Part shown: positions 1-9,982 of the stretch, one piece after another | Layout of the letters: every line of letters starts with the position of its first letter | Position numbering within the stretch: the first letter of the stretch is position 1 | Assembly: GCA_003255065.1 (NCBI GenBank) | Contig: QAOA01006693.1 | Location: 111,044-175,043 of the forward strand | Reading direction: 5' to 3' | From: Cercis canadensis | Taxonomy: Eukaryota; Streptophyta; Magnoliopsida; Fabales; Fabaceae | Length of the DNA stretch: 64,000 nt | Notes under the pieces: model-generated | Database searches by the model: none | Told to the model about the DNA's origin: nothing | Seen by the model: only the letters and a program-made list of their open reading frames with translations | Position numbers and translations under genes: made by a program

Positions 1-79
1 TAATCAAAATTTAAACAATATTTAGGTCTATTTTTAGGGGTGGGAAGGATGAGAGAATGATTAACTAATTATGGTTTAC

Positions 80-298
80 CTTGTTCTTCTGCTCAAGACG
101 ATCACCAATTTGAGTTGAATTCTTAATAATGTTTGCCACAGCTGTGTAGAGAGAATCCAAATCATACTTAGTAGCCCGTGAATCGTGGATACCAACAATA
201 TGATGTGAGATCTAAATATCAGAGAAGGTGAATGGGTCGAGCTTATTTTCGGCTACCACCTTCAAAGTAACAAGAACTGGAGCTGGCTTCTTGGACAT
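80..298 (-). pseudogene. First exon of a sieve element occlusion (SEO)-like gene, partial
   Basis: Reading the minus strand from the ATG at 298 gives 73 codons ending exactly at a splice donor (AAGAACAAG|GTAAAC, exon end 80); the gene continues off the left edge. The segment KYDLDSLYTAVANIIKNSTQ resembles the N-terminal helix of SEO/SEOR phloem filament proteins, where a D-V-E-S-L-F...N-I-I-x-R-S-T pattern is usual. SEO proteins form P-protein filaments in sieve elements. Codon 29 is an in-frame TAG where the family pattern suggests CAG, so the gene is probably dead or this is a damaged allele. A copia element begins at 372, only 74 bp upstream of the ATG. The family call is from pattern memory on a short exon; the exon structure itself is clearer than the identity. 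Confidence 0.5.
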
Positions 299-371
299 GC
301 TTGAGAATTACTGTAGGATATTTTTGAGATCTTAAGTTTGGAATCAAAGGGTTACTTTGTGGTATTGTTCC

Positions 372-765
372 TGTTAGCCACATTTTGTGTAACTAACTCA
401 AAGTGGCCCATTATTAGACTTGGTCTTTATCAGATAATAAACATGTGGGATAATCTCATTTGAAATTTAAATAAGTTGGTTACAGATTTGTAGTTATCCT
501 GATGGTGGAAACTACTGCAATCTTCTATAAATAGGACAGGGTCCCTAGCCTAGTTTATACACAATTCTGATTTACCATCATTCAAAATATATAGAAACAA
601 GCATAGGCTAGAAGTATTCTGTCCTGAACGTGAGAAACTCATATGAGCAAAGCAAGCAATGGCAAGAGGTAAATATTTCTTCTGCTGCTCAAAATTATTG
701 CTTAGCACGTAAAGCATGTTTATGAACCAAGTTGTATACGAGAGTTAAATCGTGAAATTCTTACA
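372..765 (+). repeat. Left (5') LTR of copia element 1
   Basis: Begins TGTTAGCCAC and ends AATTCTTACA, 394 bp, preceded by the duplication GTTCC (367-371). It contains a TATA-like CTATAAATAG near 523-532, the probable LTR promoter. The primer binding site TGGTATCAGAGC, complementary to initiator tRNA-Met, follows at 768-779. Confidence 0.95.
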
Positions 766-767
766 TT

Positions 768-779
768 TGGTATCAGAGC
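768..779 (+). other. Primer binding site (tRNA-iMet) of copia element 1
   Basis: TGGTATCAGAGC lies 3 nt after the end of the left LTR, the standard plant copia primer site. Confidence 0.85.
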
Positions 780-2084
780 CTGGTTCTGTTTCCTACTCTG
801 CCTTGCTTCTAGTTTTTGATGATGCCTCTCTGTTTCGGTTTTTGCTTATGTTAATTGCATTTCGGTTCTGTTATGTTTCTTTGTTTCGGTTGATAAAGAA
901 TATAAAGCATTGACTTGTTTTCAACTTTAATGGCCGAATATAAGATGAAAACTAAAATCATAAATGATGTTTTCTCATAAAACTCCAATTTTATATATAG
1001 TTATTTTGATAAAGTAATTAAAGAAATTTCAAGAGGGGTTATCATAGGATTAAAAACTAAGAAAAATGGTGTAAAGAACACTTAAAATGGGGTTGAAATG
1101 GTTGAAAACCAGCTGGGTACAGTACCGGGTCCGAAAATGGGTCGGCCGACCCGTTTTACAGAGAAACGGGTAAGGAAGATGGAGTTTTACCCATCTAGAC
1201 AAATCTCACTCTCGGACATGGAGAGTGTAGGTGCGTGAAGACAAACCAATTGGACATTTTTTACGAAATTTTGCAGATCTTCCTCACTCGCCCAATACTA
1301 TTTTTTGTAAAGTTTTTGGAATTTTTGGATAGAACTATTTTTCCTTAAAATGTTGAAACTTTAAAAGACAAAAAATATACTGTACTCTCGGATTTTTGGC
1401 TTAAAATTTTTACTGCATGTTTTGCTTATTTTTTCCAACATCATATATAATGTACTCTCTCTGTTAATAAGTATAGGATGTTGAAATGTTTCTAACCTAT
1501 ATAATTGCCTACTAGCATGAAAAACCAAAATAGTTTCACTTTTAGAATAATAAACATAAAATTCACTTAGGGTTTATAAACCAAATTTCTTAATAGGACT
1601 TAGGACCATTATGTGGGTTATAAAAGTTGTGGATAATATCACGTAAGGTTAAACTACAATCCTATAAAATAGCCAAAGCATCTTTAAGGTTATAGTTTGT
1701 GATATTGATCACATGAAGAATTAAACACATAAAAGATTAGATTACTACAATATCACATAAAAGTTAAATCATAATCATAAAGAGTAGCCAAAGCATCTTT
1801 AAGATTATGATATGTGACATAAATAATAAATTACTGAAGGTTGAATATTAAAATAATTACTTGGCCCTACAGGGGAGTGATTGTTTTAATAATCTAAATA
1901 AGATAGTAGATAATCTAATTAAATATCTACTAGCCTTATTGAATAAAAAAAAATATAAATTCTATATATATATTGTGACTTCTGCCCATAGAAAGGTTAG
2001 AATATATATGTAAAATAATTGTGGATTTTAAGCTTCATAAATATTAATATGTGTCCTTGGTATATGCAGTTTTTCCTACTAGTG

Positions 2085-2880
2085 CCTATATGAATAGTAA
2101 TCCTAATGTTCCAATGTTGACTGGAGAAAATTATTCTAACTGGAAAGACCAAATCAATTTGACTCTTGGGTGCTGGGATTTGGACTTGTCATTCCGTGTG
2201 AGTGAGGTACCCCCTCCTCCCACAGAAGAAAGTACCCAAGCCCAAAGAGCTCACTATGAACAGTGAGAGCAATCTAATCGCTTAAGTTTGATGCTCATCA
2301 AGTCTCATATAAGCAAGACCATTAGGGGTTATATCCTTCAATGTGATACAACTGTTACTTATATGAAGGCCATTGAAGAGCAATTTGTGAGCTCTGATAA
2401 GGCATTGGCCAGCACACTGATGAATAAGCTTTTGGGAATGAAGCATGATAAAAGTAGGAGTGTGCATGAGCACATTATGGAAATGAAGGATATTGCTTCA
2501 AAGTTATCGTCCCATAAGGTTGAGATATCTGAGTCATTTCTTGTGTATTTCATTCTCAATTCTCTTCCTATTGAATATGGACCTTTCAAAATCTCTTATA
2601 ACACACATAAGGATAAATAGTCAATTAATGAACTCTTGACCATATGTGTTCAAGAGGAGGAGAGATTGAAACATGAGACACTTGAAAGTGTTAACCTGGT
2701 GACTCATGAGAAAGGAAATGCCAAGAAGGGTAAAAGTGTCTTTGGAAAAGGCAAACGCCTTTCAGTGCAAAAACAAAGTGACAACATAGTCAAAGGGTAT
2801 TATTTCTGCGAAAGGCTTGGGCACATGAAGAGAGATTGTACTAAATACAAAAAATGGCTCGCCAAGAAAGGTAACTCTAC
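2085..2880 (+). mobile_element. gag part of copia element 1
   Basis: Starts with a gag N-terminal motif (MLTGENYSNWKDQINLTL) near 2117 and includes a CCHC-type nucleic-acid binding knuckle (Y-x-C-x2-x5-GHMKRDC) near 2800-2840. Fossil sequence; not intact. Confidence 0.85.
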
Positions 2881-3349
2881 CTTTACATGTTATGAATTTT
2901 GCTTTATAGAAGCACCTAGCAATACTTGGTGGATTAACTTTGGAACCACTATTCATGTTGCTAATCATTTGCAGGGCTTCCAAACCCTAAGGAAACCAAT
3001 GGGAAGTGAACAACAAGGCATCTACTCAGGAAACCGGATGTGTTCACAAGTGAAAGCTGTAGGGACCTATAGACTTGCCTTAAAGACCGAATTTTATTTA
3101 GATCTTGAGAACACTTTTATGTACCTTCCTTTTCTAGGAATTTGATTTCAATTTCCAGAGTTACAATTTTTGGATATTGTTTTAATTTTCATGGTACTAC
3201 TTTGGATATTTTTAAAAATAACAAAATTGTTGGTTCTGGAAATATGGTTGATAACTTATTCAAGATCAATTTAAACCCTACATTTGAGGCAAGTTTATTG
3301 AGCCTAGATAATACCGATATTGGTGTTAAGCGAACCAATGCAAATGAGA

Positions 3350-4090
3350 ATTCCTCCTTACTATGGCATAAAAGATTGGGACATATCTCAATCGAAAGAA
3401 TTAAACGGTTAGTAAAAGAAGGGATCCTAAAGGACCTTGATTTTACTGACTTTGGTACTTGTGTGGATTGCATAAAGGGAAAGCAGACTAACAAGTCATA
3501 TAAAAGGTGCCAATAGGAGTAAAGAGCTTCTTGAGATCATACATACAGATATTTGTGGGCCTTTTCCCACCCCGTGTCTGAATGATCAGAGATACTTCAT
3601 TTCATTCATTGATGACCATTCAAGATATATGTATCTTTATCTTTTGTTTGATAAATTTGAGGCACTTAATGCCTTTAAAGTTTTCAAAACAGAAGTAGAG
3701 AAACAAAAGGAAAAGAAAATCAAGATCGTAAGATCAGATAGGGGTGGAGAATATTATGGCAGATACACAGAAAAGGGACAAGCACCAGGACCATTTGCTA
3801 AATTCCTTCAAGAGGAGGGCATTATTGCTCAATACTCAATGGCTGACACACCTCAACAGAATGGTGTAGCGGAAAGAAGGAATCGTACACTAATGCACAT
3901 GGTGAGAAGCATGGTTAGCAATTCAAATCTAACCATATCCTTATGGAGTGAAGCCTTCAAAACCGTTGTATATGTCTTAAATAGAGTTCCATCAAAGACT
4001 GTTCCAAAAACACTGTTTGAAATTTGGAACGGATGGAAGCCTAGTTTAAGACATTTATACATATGGGGTTGTCCAGTTAAAGTAAGGGTA
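3350..4090 (+). mobile_element. Integrase part of copia element 1
   Basis: Shows the pre-integrase zinc region (LWHKRLGHIS near 3361) and the catalytic core around SDRGGEYY (about 3736) and QQNGVAERRNRTL (about 3853). Fossil sequence. Confidence 0.88.
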
Positions 4091-4619
4091 TATAACCCTA
4101 ATTTGGGAAAACTAGAACCCAAGAACAACAAGTGGTTATTTCATTGGCTATGTAGTTAACTTTAAAGGATATAGGTTTTACTGTCCTTCACACACTCCTA
4201 GAATAGTTGAGGCTAAAAATGCTAAATTTCTTGAGGATCATCAAGATAGTGGGAGTGGGAACACTCAAAAGGTGGTATTTGAGGAAACAAGGGAATTAAT
4301 AGTTATACCTCCATGTATAACTAATATATTTCCTACTCAAGTTATTCCTTCTCAAGTTGACGTTGAACAACATCAATTACCACAAAATGAGGATTTTCCA
4401 CATGAAGAACCCACTAATATGGAACTTATTGAACAAGTAGTAGTAGAACCAATTGATCAAGAAACAACTACTACTAATCAAGATACAATGGTTCCAAGGA
4501 GATCTTCAAGAATTAGGAAATCAACAATTTCTAGCGATTACGTTACATACCTCTAAGAAGTTAACTATGATATTGGATCTAAAGATGATCCAAATACGTT
4601 TTCACAAGCAATGAGTGAT

Positions 4620-6160
4620 ATAGATTCCATAAAATGGTATAATGCCATGAAAGAAGAAATGGAATCTATGGCTAGAAACCAAGTCTGGGACCTTGTTGAA
4701 TTACCAGAAAGGGCATCTATAGTAGGATGTAAATGGGTCTATAAGACCAAAAGGGATCCTTCTGGTAACATTGAGAGACACAAGGCAAGACTTGTAGTTA
4801 AAGGATTCACTCAAAAGGAAGGCATTGATTATCATGAGACCTTCTCTCCAGTATCTAAGAAGGATTCATTCAGAATAGTCATGGCCTTAGTTACCCATTT
4901 TGATTTGGAACTACATCAAATGGATGTGAAAATGGCATTCCTCAATGGAGAACTTGAGGAAGAGGTATACATCCGTCAACTCGAAGGATTTAAAAGTCAG
5001 AAGGGTAGTCACTTGGTTTGCAAGTTAAGGAAATCCATATATGGGCTAAAGCAAGCATCCCGCCAATGGTATACTAAATTTCACAATGTTGTTCTCTTTT
5101 ATGGTTTTGTAGAGAACATCGTTGATCAGTGTATATACCTCAAGATTAGTGGGAGCAAATTCATGTGCTTGGTCCTATATGTAGATGACATTTTACTTGC
5201 AAGCAGTGACTTAGGGCTTTTTGCGAGAAACTAAGCTATTTCTTTCTCAAAACTTTGATATGAAGGATATGGGTGAAGCCTCTTATGTCATTGGCATAGA
5301 GATTCACAGAGATAGATCCTTAAGGACATTAGGATTATCACAGAAAGCCTACATTGAAAAAGTTCTGGAAAGATTTAGGATGAAAGATTGTTCATCCATA
5401 GCTGCACCCATAGTCAAAGGGGAAAAATTCAGTCTACGTCAATGTCCCCAGATCACATTGGAAAAGGATCAAATGGAAAATATCCCATATGCTTCAGCAA
5501 TGGGAAGCTTGATGTATGCACAAGTTTGCACCAGACCTGACATTGCCTTTGCAGTAGGGATGTTGGGAAGATATCAAAGTAACCCTGGCATGGAGCATTG
5601 GAAAACTGCTAAAAGGGTTATGAGATATCAGCAAGGAACCAAGGACTACAGGTTAACGTACAAACATTCTGATCATTTGGAAGTGATTGGATATTCAGAT
5701 TCTGATAATGGAGGATGTGTGGACTCTTTAAAGTCTACTTTAGGATATATTTTTCTACTAGCTAGAGGAGCTATATCCTGGGGAAGTAAAAAGCAAAGTC
5801 TTGTTGCACCATCCATGATGGAGGCAGAGTTTGTTGCGTGTTATGAAGTGACATCACAAGCAGTGTGGCTAAAGAACTTCATATCCGGCCTAAAGGTCAT
5901 TGATTCCATTGAAAGGCCACTAAAGATTCATTGTGATAATTCGGCTGTTGTATTCTTTGCAAAGAATAACAAGATTGGAAGCCAAACCAAACACATTGAT
6001 ATAAAGTATCTGATGATCAAAGACAAGGTCAAGGACAAGATTGTTGACATTGTGCATATAAGCACCAAGTTGATGATTGCTGATCCTTTAACTAAAGGCA
6101 TGCCGATTAAAGGATTTAAGGATCATGTAGAAAATATGGGACTTATTAGCTCAAATTAAT
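4620..6160 (+). mobile_element. Reverse transcriptase and RNase H part of copia element 1
   Basis: RT signatures KWVYKTKRDPSG, QMDVKMAFLNGELEEEVY and the catalytic YVDDILL (about 5178) are followed by the copia RNase H with CTRPDIAFAVG, SDSDNGGC and the C-terminal KHIDIKYL region. Fossil sequence. Confidence 0.9.
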
Positions 6161-6548
6161 TGTTATCATGTCTTGTAATTTTTCTTTGACATTTAGTCAT
6201 TGTGTAAAAACATAAACTTATGTGCGCATTAAAGTTTTGTTTTATGACTAAAGTTTGACCTGTTTTGATCAATAAAGTTGGACCCAGAATGAACTCATAA
6301 TGAGCAATTCATAAAGTTTAATGCTTATTTAGAATAATCGTACATCGTGATACATAGAAGGAAATGTTTTGTCTATAAGCATGACCGCCATGATTCATGT
6401 ATTGAGATTTTTAGTTAAGCATTTTATAACCAACAAAGTGACATTAAGGAAATTTGGCCAAACTAAAGTTTGTCACAAGGGAATTATTTGATAAAGCCAC
6501 GTGGGCCAAGTGGGAGAATGTTAGTCACATTTAACCACGTTTAAAGAA

Positions 6549-6942
6549 TGTTAGCCACGTTTTGTGTAACTAACTCAAAGTGGCCCACTATCAGACTTGG
6601 TCTTTATCAGATAATAAACATGTGGGATAATCTCATTTGAAATTTAAATAAATTGGTTACAGATTTGTGGTTATCCTGATGGTGGAAGCTACTGCAGTCC
6701 TCTATAAATAGGACAAGGTCCCTAGCCTAGCTTACACACAATTCTGATTTACCTTCATTCAGAATATATAGAAACAAGCATACTCTAGAAGCATTCTGTC
6801 CTGAACGTGAGAAACTCAGAAGAGCAAAGCAAGCAATAGCAAGAGGTAAATATTTCTTCCGCTGCTCAAAATTATTGCTTAGCACGTAAAGCATGTTTAT
6901 GAACCAGGTTGTATACGAGAGTTAAATCATGAAATTCTTACA
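6549..6942 (+). repeat. Right (3') LTR of copia element 1
   Basis: 394 bp, same ends as the left LTR and followed by GTTCC (6943-6947). A polypurine tract (AAGTGGGAGAA, 6508-6518) precedes it, but 30 bp (6519-6548) that look like a second LTR start lie between the tract and the LTR boundary defined by the left copy. Confidence 0.95.
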
Positions 6943-6947
6943 GTTCC

Positions 6948-7521
6948 TTCATCTACGAGCTTCCCATGGTCTATTTATAAGCTTTGAGGCAACCAGGAGT
7001 TTACATTTGTCGTGAATGTGAATAATTAAACTTATTGTTAAAACAAGTTTAGAGTCATGCTATAGTGCATGCTCAACTATTTTTCTAAGTATGGGAACAC
7101 AGTTGGAAAAACGAGGGACCAAATGGGAGATAGAACACCTACAAAGCTGGGAGAAAGGAACGAGAAAATTGAGAAAATATGACAGCCTACACATAGCCAC
7201 TAAAGTGCAAGTTCTATCTGTAACCATGACAGGAAATGGATACAAGTTATTTGCAATCTAGTCCATCTGTACATTTTCCTGTTTTACGTTAATATTATAT
7301 ACATGTTTTCTTAATATACTTGCAAACTTGTTATTGACAGAATATATTGATTGTTCTTAAAAAATATAAATTTATAAATCAAGCAGTTTGTGTAATTCAT
7401 TGATATACTCAAATGCCTTAATCCTTTAAATTCACACATTCTCTCTTTGATATGCAAAGAGAAGAAAAATTTATACATGGCTGCAGGGGGATAGCACTAT
7501 AAATAGAAGAAAATTTTAAAC
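6948..7521. other. Non-coding stretch; continuation of the SEO-like promoter region
   Basis: Apart from the TATA box at 6971-6980 I see no gene. Reading leftward on the minus strand this is the upstream sequence of the SEO-like exon. Short open frames here show no recognisable motif. Confidence 0.5.
6971..6980 (-). promoter_or_regulatory. TATA box of the SEO-like gene, displaced by the copia insertion
   Basis: The minus strand reads TATAAATAGA here. If the copia element (372-6942) and one copy of its GTTCC duplication are taken away, this box sits about 95 bp upstream of the SEO-like ATG, with a plausible transcription start about 25-30 bp downstream, right at the insertion site. This is an inference from spacing and consensus; no transcript evidence is available. 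Confidence 0.45.
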
Positions 7522-8435
7522 TATGTTTGGATAGGGCATTTGTAGAGTGTAATGTATTTGTAGAGTGTATTTAGAATACTAATTTTAAATTATTCTGTTT
7601 GTGTAATTTTTGAGGTATTTTTAAAATATAATATATTTTTATAATGACTTTCAAAATCACAATATAGTGTATTTTAAATTCACTAAAAAAAAGAGTGAAT
7701 TTCAAATTCACTCTCTCATCACTCTTATTCTCCCCCGACACCCCCACCTCCACCTCCACCTCCACCTCCACCACCCCCCGCCCCCTCCTTCCCAATACTT
7801 TTCCTCTCTTTCTCACTCCTCCAACCACCACTGCCACCACTGCCCACCAGCACCGCCATCCACTAACGATGTCATTGTCAACCACAGTATGGTTTTCTGG
7901 ATCTGTTCTTGGAAGAGGGGTACCAACACGAAGACAAAATTAGCAATAAAAATGCAAATGAAAAAAGAAAAACAACAAATAGAAAGGATTGTTACTCCAG
8001 AATTGCTATGAGGGGTACCAAATAGGAGTTAAAAAGAAGCATAGAGGCTAACAGAAAGCATCAAGTGGAGAAAGGGTTTTTGTTTGTCCCTAACAACAAC
8101 TGGCTTGTAACCAATGAAAGTAGACGGAGATGAAGAGCTTTCACCCATGGTCACCATGTGAGAGAGAGCCAACGAAGATCAAAGTATCTTGCACTTGTTA
8201 TTGAGAATTGCGAGTTGTCTTTCTCATTGTGCTTGACGAGGAAAAGAACAAGTTGCTTCCCTTTTTCTCCTCTCTTTGTCGCAACTCCCAAGTTCAAACT
8301 TGAGAAATTCATGTATTTTATAATAGAGTACCCAAACAATGTATTTTATAAATATATATATATTTAAAATACTACATTTTAATTACATATATTTAAAATT
8401 CATAAGTATTTGTCAAATACTTCATCCAAACACAA
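7522..8435. mobile_element. MITE-like element with TGTTTGGAT inverted termini
   Basis: The left end (TATGTTTGGAT at 7522) is matched by the complement of ATCCAAACACAA (8424-8435), and both are followed inward by ATTTG and AT-rich sequence with scattered TGTATTT/AAATACA words. Similar TGTTTGGAT ends are common in plant non-autonomous hAT/Mutator elements. No target duplication is clear. The centre is unlike the ends: it holds a CCACCT microsatellite and, on the minus strand, a short reading frame starting MGESSSSPSTFIGYKPVV (ATG near 8147) that could be a captured gene piece; I do not recognise it. Confidence 0.4.
7738..7778 (+). repeat. CCACCT microsatellite
   Basis: About four perfect CCACCT hexamers in a C-rich pyrimidine tract. 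It creates long open frames on both strands (His-Leu and Val-Glu repeats) that are not genes. Confidence 0.85.
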
Positions 8436-9457
8436 CCTAAGTCTTTTCTCAATTTCTCCAACTTAAGGCTTAAGCTTTTGAGATAATTCATTTTCAAAAT
8501 AATTATACTGTAGATCTTTATAATTTGTCCTAGTTCTAACTTAATATTTACTAGTCTGTCCTAATTCTAACTAAAAATAGAAGAGAAAATGGTTTTCATT
8601 GAGGAGATAAGCAATGCTGTGGGTTCCCATGGCCCCACCACCATCTTGGCCTCCGCCACAGCTTTCAACTGTGTTATCCACAACTCTCTCTCATAATTGT
8701 GTATATTAGATACAGGTCGAAAAATTATCATTATAGTCAATTGACATCAAAGATTGGTACAAGGAAGAACCCTAAATTCCACACATTGAGGAACAAAAAT
8801 TAGAAACCAAACTATAAATCCAAGAATCAGTTGTACTTTTTTAATTTATGTGTTTACTCACTTGCCATAAAATAAATAAAAGGAGCTTGGCCAATATTTT
8901 ATATTCACAAACTACGAGGATCAAATTTCCTGTGAGACTGGCAAATTTTAGGAAAGATAACGTAAGTAATGCAAAAAATTACAAAAGCTTTTAAAAATAT
9001 ATAAGTATCGAGAAACATACTGATAATTTTAGGTTTAAGTTGTTCATTTGTAGAAGATTTTAGGTCGAAATAAAAGTATTTTTCCTTAATTTCCCCACAC
9101 TCAAGCTATTTATAAATTTACAAGAAAAAGTTGTGTATAAATAAGCATATATCATTATGACTATATATATCTATATATATATATATATATATATATATCA
9201 GTTTTCTATGCTATACTCATTGTACGCATAACTTCCTGTGATTTCGATTGAAACAATAAACGCCCGTAAGTTATTATTAAGTTGTTCAAATAGAATCTTG
9301 TTACTTAAATGGTTTTATCTATATGTATATGATAGAACTCATTATAATATTTCGTAAATAAAATAAATAAATAAAACCTCTCACTAAAAAATAGTTATAA
9401 TTTTTAAGTAACCCCTCCTTTAAATAAGCTTTTTTCCTCATTTGTATTTTTTACATC
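8436..9457. other. AT-rich non-coding stretch with a TA microsatellite
   Basis: No gene is visible. A (TA)n tract lies at about 9165-9199. Sequence from 9440 onward leads into the KCR pseudogene. Confidence 0.6.
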
Positions 9458-9650
9458 ATTGGCAAGGCCTTCTCCCATCAACTAGCCCAGAGAGGAGTCA
9501 ACCTTGTTCTTGTGAGCCGAAGCTCCAACAAGCTTCAAACAGTTTCAGCCGAAATCCAAGCAGAATTTCCAAATACTCGCCTCAAAATCATTTGGCTATA
9601 GACTTTTCCGGTGATGTCTCTGTGGGTCTCTGGCAAATAAAGGATCTTGG
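9458..9650 (+). pseudogene. KCR-like reductase pseudogene, left part
   Basis: Translation from 9458 reads IGKAFSHQLAQRGVNLVLVS and goes on through a conserved KLQTVSAEIQAEFPNT region: the cofactor-binding helix and second strand of very-long-chain 3-oxoacyl-CoA reductases (SDR family). The end of the block (IDFSGDVSVG) lies in another frame, so there is at least one frameshift. The Rossmann TGxxxG glycines just before the start are missing. It is the left half of a gene interrupted by the copia element at 9710; the right half is at 15842. A whole paralogue is at 19662. Confidence 0.8.
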
Positions 9651-9709
9651 CATTTGATAAACATTGATGAAAATGTTAAGAACCAATTCAATATAAAAGT
9701 TTAAGCTGT

Positions 9710-9970
9710 TATTAGACAAGCATGTGAATAACTGCCAGTGGTTAGTACAGCTGGCAAGTTATCAGTTTGTTAAGTTAGTTAGTTAACAAATTCAGTTATA
9801 CGAGAGAGGGAAAGCTTCTGGTGTAAGCCACTTCAGTTGGCTATATATATCTGCACTTGTAATCTATTATTCAAGACATACAGTAATCATTTTCAATTCA
9901 GTTTCTTCATTCTGATTGTTTTCTGTTCTCTACATCTTTTAGTTCATCTTGTTCATTCCAAGATTCAATT
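9710..9970 (+). repeat. Left (5') LTR of copia element 2
   Basis: 261 bp from TATTAGACA to GATTCAATT, with TATATATA near 9844 as likely promoter. The primer site TGGTATCAGAGC follows directly at 9971-9982. Confidence 0.92.
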
Positions 9971-9982
9971 TGGTATCAGAGC
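9971..9982 (+). other. Primer binding site (tRNA-iMet) of copia element 2
   Basis: TGGTATCAGAGC immediately after the left LTR, same primer class as element 1. Confidence 0.85.

Larger units (their letters stand above)
372..6942 (+). mobile_element. Ty1/copia LTR retrotransposon, broken copy (element 1)
   Basis: A 6.57-kb fossil with two 394-bp LTRs, GTTCC target duplications at 367-371 and 6943-6947, a tRNA-iMet type primer binding site after the left LTR, and gag, protease, integrase, reverse transcriptase and RNase H order typical of copia. The two LTRs differ at about 22 of 394 positions (about 5.6%). With the grass rate often used (1.3e-8 per site per year) that is roughly 2 million years; slower woody-plant rates would make it older. 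The coding region is interrupted about half a dozen times, so it is a dead copy. A 1.3-kb leader separates the left LTR from gag. Confidence 0.95.

Noticed and set aside
768-779. tRNA-Met gene pieces (TGGTATCAGAGC) at 768, 9971 and in the 15.2-15.5 kb repeats
   Set aside because: Only the primer-complementary end of the tRNA is present; these are primer binding sites or repeat parts, and no full tRNA cloverleaf was found.
7571-8011. Long open frames on both strands rich in His-Leu, Thr-Ser or Val-Glu
   Set aside because: They arise from the CCACCT microsatellite and C-rich tract, and all frames are open there; no start context or homology.
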